Shown here: positions 43,158 to 50,628 of the stretch, piece after piece | Numbering within the stretch: position 1 is the first letter of the stretch | How the letters are laid out: every line of letters begins with the position of its first letter | IMG/VR virus record: IMGVR_UViG_3300017991_000083 | Coordinates: 27,367 to 91,366 of that record | Length of the DNA stretch: 64,000 bases | Source of the DNA: a virus | Direction: 5' to 3' (one strand) | Program-made: the position numbers and the translations under genes | Notes under the pieces: model-generated | What the model saw: only the letters and a program-made list of their open reading frames with translations | The model's database searches: none | What the model was told of the DNA's origin: nothing

Positions 43158-43658
43158 TTATGGCCCTGGGCGCCGTAGATCCTCGATATCCGGGACCACC
43201 AGCATTCCCGTCATCCACGGAACCAGGACCAGTTCCATGCCGTAGATAGTCCACGTCCCCGCGGGGCCTGTCAAGTGCAAGTCGGACTTCACAGGGATGC
43301 GTACCGCCCCCATACGTTCCATCGTTCGTACCGTCCCGCTCGACAGGAACCTGTCGAACTTATCCCGTCCCATGTAGACGGTCAGGCGATGAGCCCGCCC
43401 GTAGGCCCGCAAAATGGCCTGGCGGGCGGCCAGGACCTCGTTCGCGATGTCGTGGTGCCTGATGACGAACCGCTGCATCGCAACGTAGTCCACACGATGC
43501 GCGTACTCCTTGCCGTACCGCGCCAGGACCCTCTGCGCGAGCCTCTGCAGTGGCCAGGTCCAGCGCGGCTTAGATCCGTCGAACTGGTACTGGCCATAGC
43601 ACAGGAACGAGGCCTGCAACGGGACAGGCTCCAGCATGTCGACTACCTGAGTATCCAC
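43158..43658 (-). CDS. Hypothetical protein, 166 aa
   Basis: GTG 43658 (AAGGGGGAG site) overlaps the previous stop. The mid-part is basic and helical (WPLQRLAQRVLARYGKEYAH; ANEVLAARQAILRAYG). The C-terminal part is a beta strand set (MERMGAVRIPVKSDLHLTG; IYGMELVLVPWMTG). No motif for an enzyme is evident. Function unknown. Confidence 0.65.
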   Translation of the reverse strand: MDTQVVDMLEPVPLQASFLCYGQYQFDGSKPRWTWPLQRLAQRVLARYGKEYAHRVDYVAMQRFVIRHHDIANEVLAARQAILRAYGRAHRLTVYMGRDKFDRFLSSGTVRTMERMGAVRIPVKSDLHLTGPAGTWTIYGMELVLVPWMTGMLVVPDIEDLRRPGP

Positions 43659-44299
43659 TACTCCCCCTTGACAATGAACATGTCATCCGGGCTGTGCTCG
43701 TATCCGTAGCGCCCTGCCAGATTCATGATGTCGACCGCAAGTCGGGGATCGGCGGTGAAGAGGTCGCTCCATCCTACCCCCGGGTGCTCCCGCGTGTTCA
43801 CGTTCCTGGGGATGGACTTCAGCACCCTCTTCGAGTAGCGGACGTCAAGCGTCTCACAGAGATCACGCAGGATGGCGTCGATGTTCTCGATGCGGAACGT
43901 CCGCTCCGCCTGACGCTCGAACATCAGGTTCATGAAGTACCAGAGCTGCATCGACCGGAGCAGCTTCGGCGCCCGCGGGTCCACTTTCGGCATCGTCTTG
44001 TGGATGTACCTCCAGGCGTGAGGTCCCATCGTCGACATCGAAGCGATTGTCAGGAGCGGCGCCCGGACCTGGTGGAACGTATGGGCAAACTCGACAGGCC
44101 CGCGCTCGTCACCGCCGTCGACCTTGACCCGGCGATAGGTGAACGGTTTCCCCTTCGCCTCGCGCCAGGACACCGCGCCGTCGTAGCCCATCGCCTCGTG
44201 TCGAACGTCCAGGCCCAGGGCCTGGAGCAACGTCGCCATATACATGGTCCCGCTTCGCGGGCATCCAACTACCAGAACCTTAGCTCGGTGGGGTCTCAT
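43658..44299 (-). CDS. Sulfotransferase-like P-loop protein, 213 aa
   Basis: KVLVVGCPRSGTMYMATLLQ at residues 7-26 is the 5'-phosphosulfate loop CPRSGT of sulfotransferases. A long helix follows (LGLDVRHEAMG). The later region holds FRIENIDAILRDLCETLDV, where such enzymes bind the acceptor. The KDPR-type motif is not evident, so it may be a shorter relative. With the 40415 gene it makes two sulfotransferase-like proteins in 4 kb. ATG 44299 overlaps the previous stop. Confidence 0.78.
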   Translation of the reverse strand: MRPHRAKVLVVGCPRSGTMYMATLLQALGLDVRHEAMGYDGAVSWREAKGKPFTYRRVKVDGGDERGPVEFAHTFHQVRAPLLTIASMSTMGPHAWRYIHKTMPKVDPRAPKLLRSMQLWYFMNLMFERQAERTFRIENIDAILRDLCETLDVRYSKRVLKSIPRNVNTREHPGVGWSDLFTADPRLAVDIMNLAGRYGYEHSPDDMFIVKGE

Positions 44300-44780
44300 C
44301 GGGCTCCTCATCGATGGGGATGAACGCCATGAGGACGGGATCGCCGTCCTTGATCTTCTCGGGAAGGAAGAGCTCGCCCCCGTCGAGCGTCAGGTACTGA
44401 TTGCCCATCCTCTTGACCTTGGCGACCTCGGTCGGCACGATGAGATGGGCCGCGTCAAGTGCCGCGAGCACTGCCGCATCCCACTCCGGGCCGACAATCG
44501 TGTCAGGAAGTGTCAGGTTCACCATGATGGCCCTGTCATGCGCGACCTTCGCCTGTTCGGCCATCAGAGCGACCGGAGTCGGCACGAGGAGCATCTTGTG
44601 TGAGCCCAGGATCGTCGCAACGACCGACGTCCAGGCATCTCTCTCACTCTCCTCAAGGTCCTCAAAGGGCGTTATCTCCGCGCCCTCGAGGTCTACTACC
44701 CCCGCAGCGTCAAGCCGACCGGCCTGAAGCGCCAGATACGCAAGCGCCGCCAGGCCGTCAAGCGGACTCCTCGTCGACAT
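44280..44780 (-). CDS. Hypothetical protein, 166 aa
   Basis: Two adjacent ATGs (44783, 44780) follow a CAGGGGAC site; the second has better spacing. The chain is helical then mixed (GLAALAYLALQAGRLDAAG; ERDAWTSVVATILGSHKMLL), ending in an acidic tail (PIDEEPDETPPS). No family is recognised. The gene starts within the previous gene, right beside the parS-like site at 44791-44806. Confidence 0.65.
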   Translation of the reverse strand: MSTRSPLDGLAALAYLALQAGRLDAAGVVDLEGAEITPFEDLEESERDAWTSVVATILGSHKMLLVPTPVALMAEQAKVAHDRAIMVNLTLPDTIVGPEWDAAVLAALDAAHLIVPTEVAKVKRMGNQYLTLDGGELFLPEKIKDGDPVLMAFIPIDEEPDETPPS

Positions 44781-45105
44781 CATCGTCCCCTGTTTCACGT
44801 GAAACGCCCTTTGGCGGGATAGCCGGCGCCAGGATGGCCGTCGGCAGCTTCGCGCCAATCTGGCCGTATCCGTGGCGTATTAGCTTGTCGGCCAGCCCGT
44901 CCTCGAGCGTCATCAGTTCTATCGCCACGGGAACCCGAACCCCCGTCTCCTTCAGGACCGCGATCCCCGCCTCTATCCAGGGCCGCTGTCCCTCGGCATC
45001 GAGCCGGTCCCAGGCCGCCGACGGAAACTCGGCCCCCTTCGCCGTGTGGAACGCGACGTAGGCCGCCTTACCGATCTTCTCCGGCGCCGTCGTCGACACC
45101 CTCAT
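44758..45105 (-). CDS. Hypothetical protein, 115 aa, carrying a parS-like site
   Basis: TAPEKIGKAAYVAFHTAKGA and QRPWIEAGIAVLKETG are helical. The C-terminal segment GVSRETGDDDVDEE is encoded across the parS-like site, using the unusual codons GTT TCA CGT GAA ACA. The start is uncertain: ATG 45105 is used, with ATG 45120 also in frame. Function unknown. Confidence 0.62.
   Translation of the reverse strand: MRVSTTAPEKIGKAAYVAFHTAKGAEFPSAAWDRLDAEGQRPWIEAGIAVLKETGVRVPVAIELMTLEDGLADKLIRHGYGQIGAKLPTAILAPAIPPKGVSRETGDDDVDEESA
44791..44806. promoter_or_regulatory. parS-like: parS-like centromere site (ParB binding)
   Basis: TGTTTCACGTGAAACG matches the bacterial chromosomal parS consensus TGTTTCACGTGAAACA at 15 of 16 positions, including all 14 bases of the palindromic core. 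It lies inside a gene and is encoded by five consecutive A/T-ending or otherwise rare codons for this genome. Chromosomal ParB proteins bind this sequence as dimers with CTP. No parA or parB gene is visible in the window. Confidence 0.7.
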
Positions 45106-45502
45106 GCCCGGCACTCTCATCCTCCATCACGTAGACCTCGACGTAGATCTTCCCCCTCAGGAACGGGGGCTCGTATAACTTCTTCGGCTTGTCGTGGAGC
45201 TTGATATCTACCTGGGTGCCGCCCTCGACGACGTGGACCTGGACGTCCATCAGCTCGAACGGACCGAACCGGAAGATATCGTTGCGCCCACGCTCGAGCT
45301 CCAGCGAGAACTTGGTCTTCGGCTGCACGGCCATCGGATTCTCCTTCGGACACCAGTCGGGGGTATGATCCCCTACGATCTGTCCAGAAGATGTCGAATG
45401 CCCGAGCGTCGGATGCCGGCAGAACAACGCTCCGTCAGTCAACGGCTGAGGTCTCACTTCCAAAAACGGACAGTCCTCGCACGCCCTGGGTAGTATAGGC
45501 AT
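45068..45502 (-). CDS. Zinc-binding small protein fused in frame to a second protein, 144 aa
   Basis: Residues 1-52 look complete alone: CEDCPFLE, LFCRHP and PDWCP give four Cys, the pattern of small phage zinc proteins. At residue 57 an ATG with a good AAGGAG site begins a second unit (MAVQPKTKFSLELERGRND; GRNDIFRFGPFELMDVQVHV). No stop separates them. This may be a true fusion or the result of a lost stop. The last 20 residues overlap the next gene and look less natural. If separate, the second gene would be 45068-45334. Confidence 0.6.
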   Translation of the reverse strand: MPILPRACEDCPFLEVRPQPLTDGALFCRHPTLGHSTSSGQIVGDHTPDWCPKENPMAVQPKTKFSLELERGRNDIFRFGPFELMDVQVHVVEGGTQVDIKLHDKPKKLYEPPFLRGKIYVEVYVMEDESAGHEGVDDGAGEDR

Positions 45503-45848
45503 TCAGCTTCTCCATCCGGTAGCGGTTCGTGTTGCCTGGCTCGTCCTCTCGCGGCGGGCGCGATCGTATCGTGAACTCGCCCGTCGCCTTGCCGTGCTTC
45601 TTCAGCTCGCTCACTCTGTTCCTGGCAGTGTAGAAGTCCGTCGGGACCTCGACCGCGTGACGCTCCCCGCACCGCGGGCAGTTGACCCATACCGTCCGGG
45701 TCTTAGCGCCCACGACGCCCGCCACTTCCACCAGGGAATGCCATTCTCCTACGCCCGTCCGCACGTAGGTCTCGTCGGCGAGCAGACTGTGAACCCGACC
45801 TATCTGCGTACGGCTGGACAAATCGTGCGTTCCGCTGCTGTTCTTCAA
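45435..45848 (-). CDS. Zinc-ribbon-like protein, 137 aa
   Basis: TTG 45848 has a GGAGAAGG site. The region TVWVNCPRCGERHAVEVPTD has one CxxC knuckle, and later ARNRVSELKKHGKATGEFTI is basic. The gene overlaps the previous one by 146 bases, and one of the two ends may be read wrongly. A later start inside the chain (GTG near residue 29) is possible but lacks a ribosome site. Confidence 0.55.
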   Translation of the reverse strand: MKNSSGTHDLSSRTQIGRVHSLLADETYVRTGVGEWHSLVEVAGVVGAKTRTVWVNCPRCGERHAVEVPTDFYTARNRVSELKKHGKATGEFTIRSRPPREDEPGNTNRYRMEKLNAYTTQGVRGLSVFGSETSAVD

Positions 45849-46311
45849 GCGCCTTCTCCATCGCCTCGCCGAACTCGCGAAGCCGCTCGATCGTTCGCTG
45901 CAGGACCGGGGTCAGGTCCCGGGCCAGGGCCGCCGCGGCAGTTCTCATACCCCGCACGGCGACCTGCATGGCTGAGAGCATCTGTTCGCACTCGTTCTGC
46001 GACATCTCCTCGGCCTCGAACCGCTCGATGTAGCTGAGCATCCGCCTGGCCGCCTCGCGGTTGAGCGCGTTGTCGAACGCCCGTTTCTTGTAGGAGAGCA
46101 GGACATAGTCGCCACTGCGGGTCACGTTGCGCCCGTGCCGGCGCCGCGTCAGCGGGATCGAGATGACCGACGCCCTCCGAATGATCTCGCGGCACTCTCG
46201 CTTGCGATGCTCGCGGTAGGCCGGATTGCTCATGCCCCAATTCTGCATGTCGATGACCGTCGTGCTGTCAGATACGTCACCCACTGTAAGTCTCCGTTCG
46301 TCAACAGTCAT
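45703..46311 (-). CDS. Helical basic protein, 202 aa
   Basis: ATG 46311 overlaps the previous stop. The core is highly helical and charged: YREHRKRECREIIRRASVIS, NREAARRMLSYIERFEAEEM, ECEQMLSAMQVAVRGMRTAA, TIERLREFGEAMEKALEEQQ. The last 35 residues (SGSQSARRRDLRADGRRRMA) overlap the next gene and are of low quality, so the real end may differ. It could bind nucleic acid. Family unknown. Confidence 0.58.
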   Translation of the reverse strand: MTVDERRLTVGDVSDSTTVIDMQNWGMSNPAYREHRKRECREIIRRASVISIPLTRRRHGRNVTRSGDYVLLSYKKRAFDNALNREAARRMLSYIERFEAEEMSQNECEQMLSAMQVAVRGMRTAAAALARDLTPVLQRTIERLREFGEAMEKALEEQQRNARFVQPYADRSGSQSARRRDLRADGRRRMAFPGGSGGRRGR

Positions 46312-46561
46312 TCGACTGGTTTGGCCGGTCATCTTCGCGCCACTCCTCGCCGTGCTCGTCGATCGTCGGGATGAGTCGCCTGGGCACGAATATCCGACAT
46401 CGCCGCTCGTCTCCGTCCGGGAGATGGAGCACGCCTGTCCTGGCCAGGCGAACGTGCCCCTCCTCCGCGTCCGGCATGAGCGTCACGTCGACAGTGAACA
46501 GCCCCTCGACGAACTCCCGGCCGGCATCGGTCAGCTCAACGCTCTCGAACTCAACCGACAC
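46301..46561 (-). CDS. Hypothetical protein, 86 aa
   Basis: A GTG at 46561 overlapping the previous stop is used as start, but an in-frame ATG at 46642 with GGAGACAC is also possible. The start is therefore uncertain. The text is beta then mixed (VEFESVELTDAGREFVEGLF; VDVTLMPDAEEGHVRLARTG), with an acidic C-terminus. Not recognised. Confidence 0.5.
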   Translation of the reverse strand: MSVEFESVELTDAGREFVEGLFTVDVTLMPDAEEGHVRLARTGVLHLPDGDERRCRIFVPRRLIPTIDEHGEEWREDDRPNQSNDC

Positions 46562-46721
46562 GCCTACGTCCGAAAACAGCATCTTCGGGCACGACAAAGA
46601 GGTAGTCCCTCTCTCCACACCGTCGGCACTCTCGCTCTGCATAGTGTCTCCTATCAGGATCCCACCAGCGCCAGAGCCAGTCCGTCCAGTCGTGATCGAA
46701 CACGCTACATCGCCACTTCAC
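46551..46721 (-). CDS. Small Trp-rich zinc-knuckle protein, 56 aa
   Basis: MKWRCSVFDHDWTDWLWRWW then ECRRCGERDYLF: one early Cys and one CRRC knuckle, typical of tiny phage proteins of the HDW type. The chosen GTG (46721) avoids a long overlap; a GTG at 46805 also exists. Start confidence is low. Confidence 0.52.
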   Translation of the reverse strand: MKWRCSVFDHDWTDWLWRWWDPDRRHYAERECRRCGERDYLFVVPEDAVFGRRRVG

Positions 46722-46762
46722 CGACCGTACCTGCGCTATCGCCCGTCGGATCGCGACCGTTG

Positions 46763-47404
46763 TCAGGCGTCCCTGAGCTCCTTGATGTCCCTCTTGAGTA
46801 CGCACACCTTCTCCTGGAGCAGCGCCGCCTGCGCCGAAGCGCTACGAGCCTGCTCAACCGCAACCTCGAGATCGCTCTCGAGGCGCTGGTTCTCGCCCTG
46901 TGCCAGTTCCAGGGCCCGGTCCGCGTCCTTGAGCTCGCCCTGGAGCTCGTGGATCTTCGCGAGCTGCCGGACGCCCGTCGACGGCAGCATCTGGAGCGCG
47001 TTCGGCTCCGGCGCCTGCCAGCGGTGCATGTGACAGATCGCCCGGAGCCTGGCCCTGATCTCCTCGGTCGCCTTCAGGTAGCCGCGGGCGTAGTAGAGCC
47101 TGTTCAGGCAATCGCGCCTGGTTGTGCCGAACTTGCCCGGCCGCGCCTTCTGCTGCTTCGTCTCGATGATGTACTCGATGGTCTCAGTGACCTGGGTCTT
47201 GAGTGAGTGCTTGAGCCGGATGACGGCCCGTCGCGCCTCGAACCACTTGTTCACCCCACGCGCCATCAGGACACGCTGCACGTCCTGGGGCGAGATCCCG
47301 AGCTTGGCGAGGTCGTCTACGATGAGACGGACTCTGTTCTGTGCAAACGACGGGATGTTCGCAGGTGTCACCAGCAGTGGATCCAGCGGCTTGTCTTTCT
47401 TCAT
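46763..47404 (-). CDS. Coiled-coil protein, 213 aa
   Basis: ATG 47404 has GAGGGGGC. Residues 1-60 include a helix-turn region (SPQDVQRVLMARGVNKWFEA) that could bind DNA. Residues about 140-210 are a long coiled coil (LQGELKDADRALELAQGENQ; LLQEKVCVLKRDIKELRDA). Candidate architectural or regulatory protein; not recognised. Confidence 0.68.
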   Translation of the reverse strand: MKKDKPLDPLLVTPANIPSFAQNRVRLIVDDLAKLGISPQDVQRVLMARGVNKWFEARRAVIRLKHSLKTQVTETIEYIIETKQQKARPGKFGTTRRDCLNRLYYARGYLKATEEIRARLRAICHMHRWQAPEPNALQMLPSTGVRQLAKIHELQGELKDADRALELAQGENQRLESDLEVAVEQARSASAQAALLQEKVCVLKRDIKELRDA

Positions 47405-47416
47405 CGCCCCCTCGAT

Positions 47417-47743
47417 TCAGTTGATCTGGTCCTTGCCCTCGCGCCAGCGACGGCGGCGCGAGACAGGCTTCGGCGGATTGCTTGGGTAGACCTCCTGTGC
47501 CCTCTCGACCTTCTTCAGAATCTCGTTCGTGTCATAGACGCCCTCGAGCGGGACGTTGAACTTGGTCAGAACAGTGTCGATGAAGATCGCACCGCGGCTG
47601 CACCAGCACAGGCACGCAACGGCAAGGACCAGGAACGTCCCCGCCGGCCACCAGGCCCGGAGCCCGAAGCAGAGCCCGGACACGAACGCCGTCACGATAC
47701 CGAAGAACGCGGCACCCACACAACGGCTCGACATCTTCAGCAC
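47417..47743 (-). CDS. Two-helix membrane protein, 108 aa
   Basis: GTG 47743 has a GGGGAGG site and overlaps the previous stop. Residues about 8-28 and 31-55 are hydrophobic helices (VGAAFFGIVTAFVSGLCFG; AGTFLVLAVACLCWCSRG). The C-terminal 45 residues are charged with a basic end (SRRRRWREGKDQIN). It is holin-like in shape but not beside the endolysin. Not assigned. Confidence 0.6.
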   Translation of the reverse strand: MLKMSSRCVGAAFFGIVTAFVSGLCFGLRAWWPAGTFLVLAVACLCWCSRGAIFIDTVLTKFNVPLEGVYDTNEILKKVERAQEVYPSNPPKPVSRRRRWREGKDQIN

Positions 47744-47997
47744 GGCAGGTCCTCCCCAGGATGAAGACCCAGGACCTCCCAGGCTCTGTCGAACTCAGCC
47801 TGGCGAACCAGCATCAGGTCGTCATCGGTCTGATTGGAGTCGGCACGCTCCACGATCCAGTCACCGATGAGGACCGTGCAACCCTGCAGGTCCATCTTCG
47901 TAGACGACTGGCGTGCGTGCAGAACCGCGCCGTTCGGCTTCTCCCGAACGAGCATGTGCGGCCCCATAGGCATCAGCTCTATCCCGCTCCTGTTCAT
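47737..47997 (-). CDS. Hypothetical protein, 86 aa
   Basis: ATG 47997 lies within an exact TGTTCA-N5-TGAACA dyad (47991-48007), so regulation at the start is possible. The chain is beta then helix (GIELMPMGPHMLVREKPNGA; LQGCTVLIGDWIVERADS; MLVRQAEFDRAWEVL). Not recognised. Confidence 0.6.
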   Translation of the reverse strand: MNRSGIELMPMGPHMLVREKPNGAVLHARQSSTKMDLQGCTVLIGDWIVERADSNQTDDDLMLVRQAEFDRAWEVLGLHPGEDLPC

Positions 47998-48007
47998 TTC
48001 TTGAACA
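47991..48007. promoter_or_regulatory. Fourth operator dyad TGTTCA-N5-TGAACA
   Basis: TGTTCATTTCTTGAACA has both arms identical to those at the late promoters. It spans the end of the XRE-type regulator gene and the start codon of the following gene. Unlike the other three it has no AGCACTT box, so it may be an independent repressor site or a chance match. Confidence 0.45.
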
Positions 48008-48542
48008 CCCCCAGGGTCTCGCCCGGACTGCGGATGCCCTCGAACTCCTCGATGGTCATGCGGACGAACCTCTCCGCGATCACCTGGAGCTCTTCGGGCA
48101 GAACACGCGGCCGCTTGGTCCGGTTGTCGATGTCGCCGTTCATGTAGCTCCACCAGAGCCAGTCACTGGCCTTATGTTCTCCGTCTTGGAGCACTTTCGC
48201 AAGCTGTCTGTGCGTCAGACCGAGCGCCAGCATCGCCATCTTGAGCTGATAGCCCGTAGGGAACGGCTGTCCCTTCCAGGGATCCTTGATCTTCCGCGGG
48301 GGCCGGCTGCCGGCATAGAGCTTCCGGAGCTTGTCCTTGATCTCCATGTCGTCGGCGACTTCATCGATACCCCGCTCGATACGGCTGATCTTGGCCGCAG
48401 AGACGCCGATCTCGCGGGCGACATCGATGAGGAACCATCCTCGATCGTGTCTGTCCTTGCGGAACGACGTCTCTCCCCTGACCGGCTTGCGCCAGCAGCT
48501 CTTGACCTTCCCGCGGCCGTAGACCCTGCCTGTTTTCGCCAT
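47994..48542 (-). CDS. XRE-family helix-turn-helix regulator, 182 aa
   Basis: Residues 36-60 contain the Cro/CI-type motif (WFLIDVAREIGVSAAKISRI) followed by ERGID. The remaining chain has a possible second DNA-binding helix set (MLALGLTHRQLAKVLQDGEH). N-terminal 30 residues are very basic. It probably represses or activates phage promoters; the dyad family TGTTCA-N5-TGARCA is a possible target. ATG 48542 follows GGAGAT. Confidence 0.78.
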   Translation of the reverse strand: MAKTGRVYGRGKVKSCWRKPVRGETSFRKDRHDRGWFLIDVAREIGVSAAKISRIERGIDEVADDMEIKDKLRKLYAGSRPPRKIKDPWKGQPFPTGYQLKMAMLALGLTHRQLAKVLQDGEHKASDWLWWSYMNGDIDNRTKRPRVLPEELQVIAERFVRMTIEEFEGIRSPGETLGVFKK

Positions 48543-48544
48543 CG

Positions 48545-48820
48545 CTATCTCCGGAGAACGGATATCGTCGGGCGATCCAGTCGAGCGCACTCGAGCGAGA
48601 TTTCGAGCATGATACGTCGAGAGTCGCTCTTGACTACGAGTGTGACGTCGTCCCCTTCCTCGGCAACCGTCACTATCGCCAGGGCGTCGGCGAGGTCCTC
48701 CCGCCAGTGGTCGTTCCGCAGGTAGTACGAAACGACCCCTGGCACATCCTCGCTCATGCGGGTGATGTCCCGCGGCAACCGCCCGCGGAAACTCGTCCTC
48801 TTGGCGGACCTAGCCGTCAA
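48545..48820 (-). CDS. Hypothetical protein, 91 aa
   Basis: A TTG at 48820 with GGAAG is the coupled start. An internal ATG at 48757 would give a shorter product (MSEDVPGVVSYYLRNDHW). The chain ends with strands (DVTLVVKSDSRRIMLEISL). Not recognised. Start uncertain. Confidence 0.52.
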   Translation of the reverse strand: MTARSAKRTSFRGRLPRDITRMSEDVPGVVSYYLRNDHWREDLADALAIVTVAEEGDDVTLVVKSDSRRIMLEISLECARLDRPTISVLRR

Positions 48821-49739
48821 CGACGTTCTTCCTTTCCGTCCGGTCGGGCGTCGGCTCCGCCACTGACGGCTCGCCAGACTCAGGAGCGTCCGTCCCGTGC
48901 TCCGGGGTCGCCTCGACTTTCGGGGAATCCGCCTCGGGCTTCGCGGCCGTGAGCTTCAGATTGGGCCCCTCGCCTGGCGGCAACGGCAGCGCGACCTTGA
49001 CCGTCTCACCTGCCTTGCCGATGGAGAAGAACTCTGAATCCTCACCGGGTTCGCCCTCGACGAGCAGACCTACCTCAGTGACTACATCACTGCCGCCGCG
49101 AACGGCCAGCACCCCCACCCGCTCCCTGTAGCCGATCGCGAACCCGGCGTCCTTCAGGCTCTGCTTGATACCCTCGGCCAGGTTCTCTGCATCGATCTTG
49201 ACCTCGAGCTTCGGGGGCGCCGGGAAGTCCTCGGCGCTCGTCACGATGACGTTGCTCATCGCGACCGTAGCGCGGACGTCACCGAGCTCCGGCACATTGT
49301 CCGCGTCCTCTCCCCTCGCGTCCCGGCTCAGGGCCAGGTCCTCGCGTCGTCTCGAGACCGCCTCGAACACCCAGAGGAGCTCCTTCCGGTTCGCGACCAC
49401 GAAGATGGTCTCCGGATCGAAGTCCGGCTCGGAGAGCTTGTCGTAGACCTCCGCCTTGATGCTGGCCTCGTCCTCGCCCTGGACCATGTACTCGAGGATC
49501 GTCTGGTCGAACTCGACCTCCTCCATCGTCGGCGCGATCTCGAACCCGATGCCCAGGTCCCCGCCTTCCTCGTCGACACCGAATCCGAACTTGCCGGCGG
49601 CCTCACGGACCCGCTTCTCCGATTCGGCGTCCGGGACCACGATGACGTCGCCCGGATGGACGTCCGACAGAACCTCAGCGACCGCCTCCTCGAACCCCTG
49701 CTGTCCCGCGGCCACGTTCACCACATGTCTCTCTGGCAC
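48810..49739 (-). CDS. Acidic hypothetical protein, 309 aa
   Basis: GTG 49739 has GGGAGGGG. The N-terminal third has a Rossmann-like rhythm (DVHPGDVIVVPDAESEKRVR; EVEFDQTILEYMVQGED), followed by NRKELLWVFEAVSRRRED. A beta domain follows (VTEVGLLVEGEPGED; VKVALPLPPGEGPN), with an acidic, Pro-rich end of about 50 residues. It may be a phage-specific binding protein. Not recognised. Confidence 0.65.
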   Translation of the reverse strand: MPERHVVNVAAGQQGFEEAVAEVLSDVHPGDVIVVPDAESEKRVREAAGKFGFGVDEEGGDLGIGFEIAPTMEEVEFDQTILEYMVQGEDEASIKAEVYDKLSEPDFDPETIFVVANRKELLWVFEAVSRRREDLALSRDARGEDADNVPELGDVRATVAMSNVIVTSAEDFPAPPKLEVKIDAENLAEGIKQSLKDAGFAIGYRERVGVLAVRGGSDVVTEVGLLVEGEPGEDSEFFSIGKAGETVKVALPLPPGEGPNLKLTAAKPEADSPKVEATPEHGTDAPESGEPSVAEPTPDRTERKNVVDG

Positions 49740-49783
49740 TGCCCCTCCCTTGTGAAGAGATCTTTACTACACCTACGCCCTAT

Positions 49784-50068
49784 TCAAGTTTTCGGCCGAT
49801 TCCTTTGCTCAGCCCTGTCGAGCCGCCTCTCCGCGGCCATCGCCTTCCGATACGCTCGCCCGAGAGCAGCATGAAGCCCGCGCACTCGGGGATTGTCTCG
49901 CAGGTGCTCGTACACTGACCCGCCATCTCGATACACCAGGCCCCGCATCCGCCAGATCAAAGACCAGTCCCGGGGCCCGACGTCCGCGAAGAAGATCATG
50001 AAGTCCAGGAACCGGGCCAGGGCCCGGGCCTCGAGCTCCGTCAGCTCCAGCGTGACGTATCTACGCAC
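49784..50068 (-). CDS. Basic hypothetical protein, 94 aa
   Basis: GTG 50068 overlaps the previous stop (GTGCGTAG). The text LELTELEARALARFLDFMIF, then RDGGSVYEHLRDNPRVRGLH and a helical basic tail (AYRKAMAAERRLDRAEQRNR), is consistent with a small DNA- or protein-binding factor. Not recognised. Confidence 0.62.
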   Translation of the reverse strand: MRRYVTLELTELEARALARFLDFMIFFADVGPRDWSLIWRMRGLVYRDGGSVYEHLRDNPRVRGLHAALGRAYRKAMAAERRLDRAEQRNRPKT

Positions 50069-50243
50069 TCTTCTTCCTCCCCCGATTCTCGGTCGCATTC
50101 TTCAGCGCGTCGACCACCAGAGGCATGTCGTTGAAGTACCTGAACGCCCACACGTCCTGGGTCTCTACCCACTTGTCCCGGGCGTCGTCGATCTTCCCCT
50201 GGATCGACTTCAGAAGTTTCTCGAGCTTCTCAGCATCCGTCAC
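50061..50243 (-). CDS. Small helical protein, 60 aa
   Basis: GTG 50243 has GGGAGGC. Helical throughout (AEKLEKLLKSIQGKIDDARD) with a basic tail (NRGRKKSA). Not recognised; overlap-coupled on both sides. Confidence 0.6.
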   Translation of the reverse strand: MTDAEKLEKLLKSIQGKIDDARDKWVETQDVWAFRYFNDMPLVVDALKNATENRGRKKSA

Positions 50244-50628
50244 TAGGCGCCTCCCGCCTGTCGCCGCCCTCGCCTTCTATCGGCGAGTCAGAGTCCGGGA
50301 ACCAGACAGCGACCGTCATGTGCTTGAGCCTTTCCCCTACAGGACGCCGGCCAGCAGGCCAAGTCTCGTCCCGGACGAAGAGAGCGACGGAGTCCTGTTC
50401 CAGGTTCCACTTCAGGACCCCGTCCAGTACCAGGGCCAGGATGACCATCGGGTTCGGGTCGTTGTCCTTGCCAACGACGTAGACCGGATTCCCCAGGCCC
50501 ATCCCCGTCAGCTCGCGGGCACGCTCATCCATGACGGCCCACTGGTGCGCGACCGCGTCCCCCTCGAGCTTCGTACAGACGAAATGGAGTCCACTATCGG
50601 GCCCCAGGACCGCCTTGAACTCAATCAT
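50230..50628 (-). CDS. Hypothetical protein, 132 aa
   Basis: ATG 50628 has the GAGAGGAG site; the in-frame GTG two codons earlier is less likely. Beta-rich (FKAVLGPDSGLHFVCTKLEG; PVYVVGKDNDPNPMVILALV), with helix KHMTVAVWF near the end and an acidic, Gly-rich tail. Not recognised. Confidence 0.6.
   Translation of the reverse strand: MIEFKAVLGPDSGLHFVCTKLEGDAVAHQWAVMDERARELTGMGLGNPVYVVGKDNDPNPMVILALVLDGVLKWNLEQDSVALFVRDETWPAGRRPVGERLKHMTVAVWFPDSDSPIEGEGGDRREAPSDGC

Noticed and set aside
48186-48201. A further AGCACTTTC-like copy of the late box, on the plus strand inside the XRE gene
   Set aside because: Only the first nine bases agree, it is in coding sequence on the opposite strand, and no dyad or -10 box is near.
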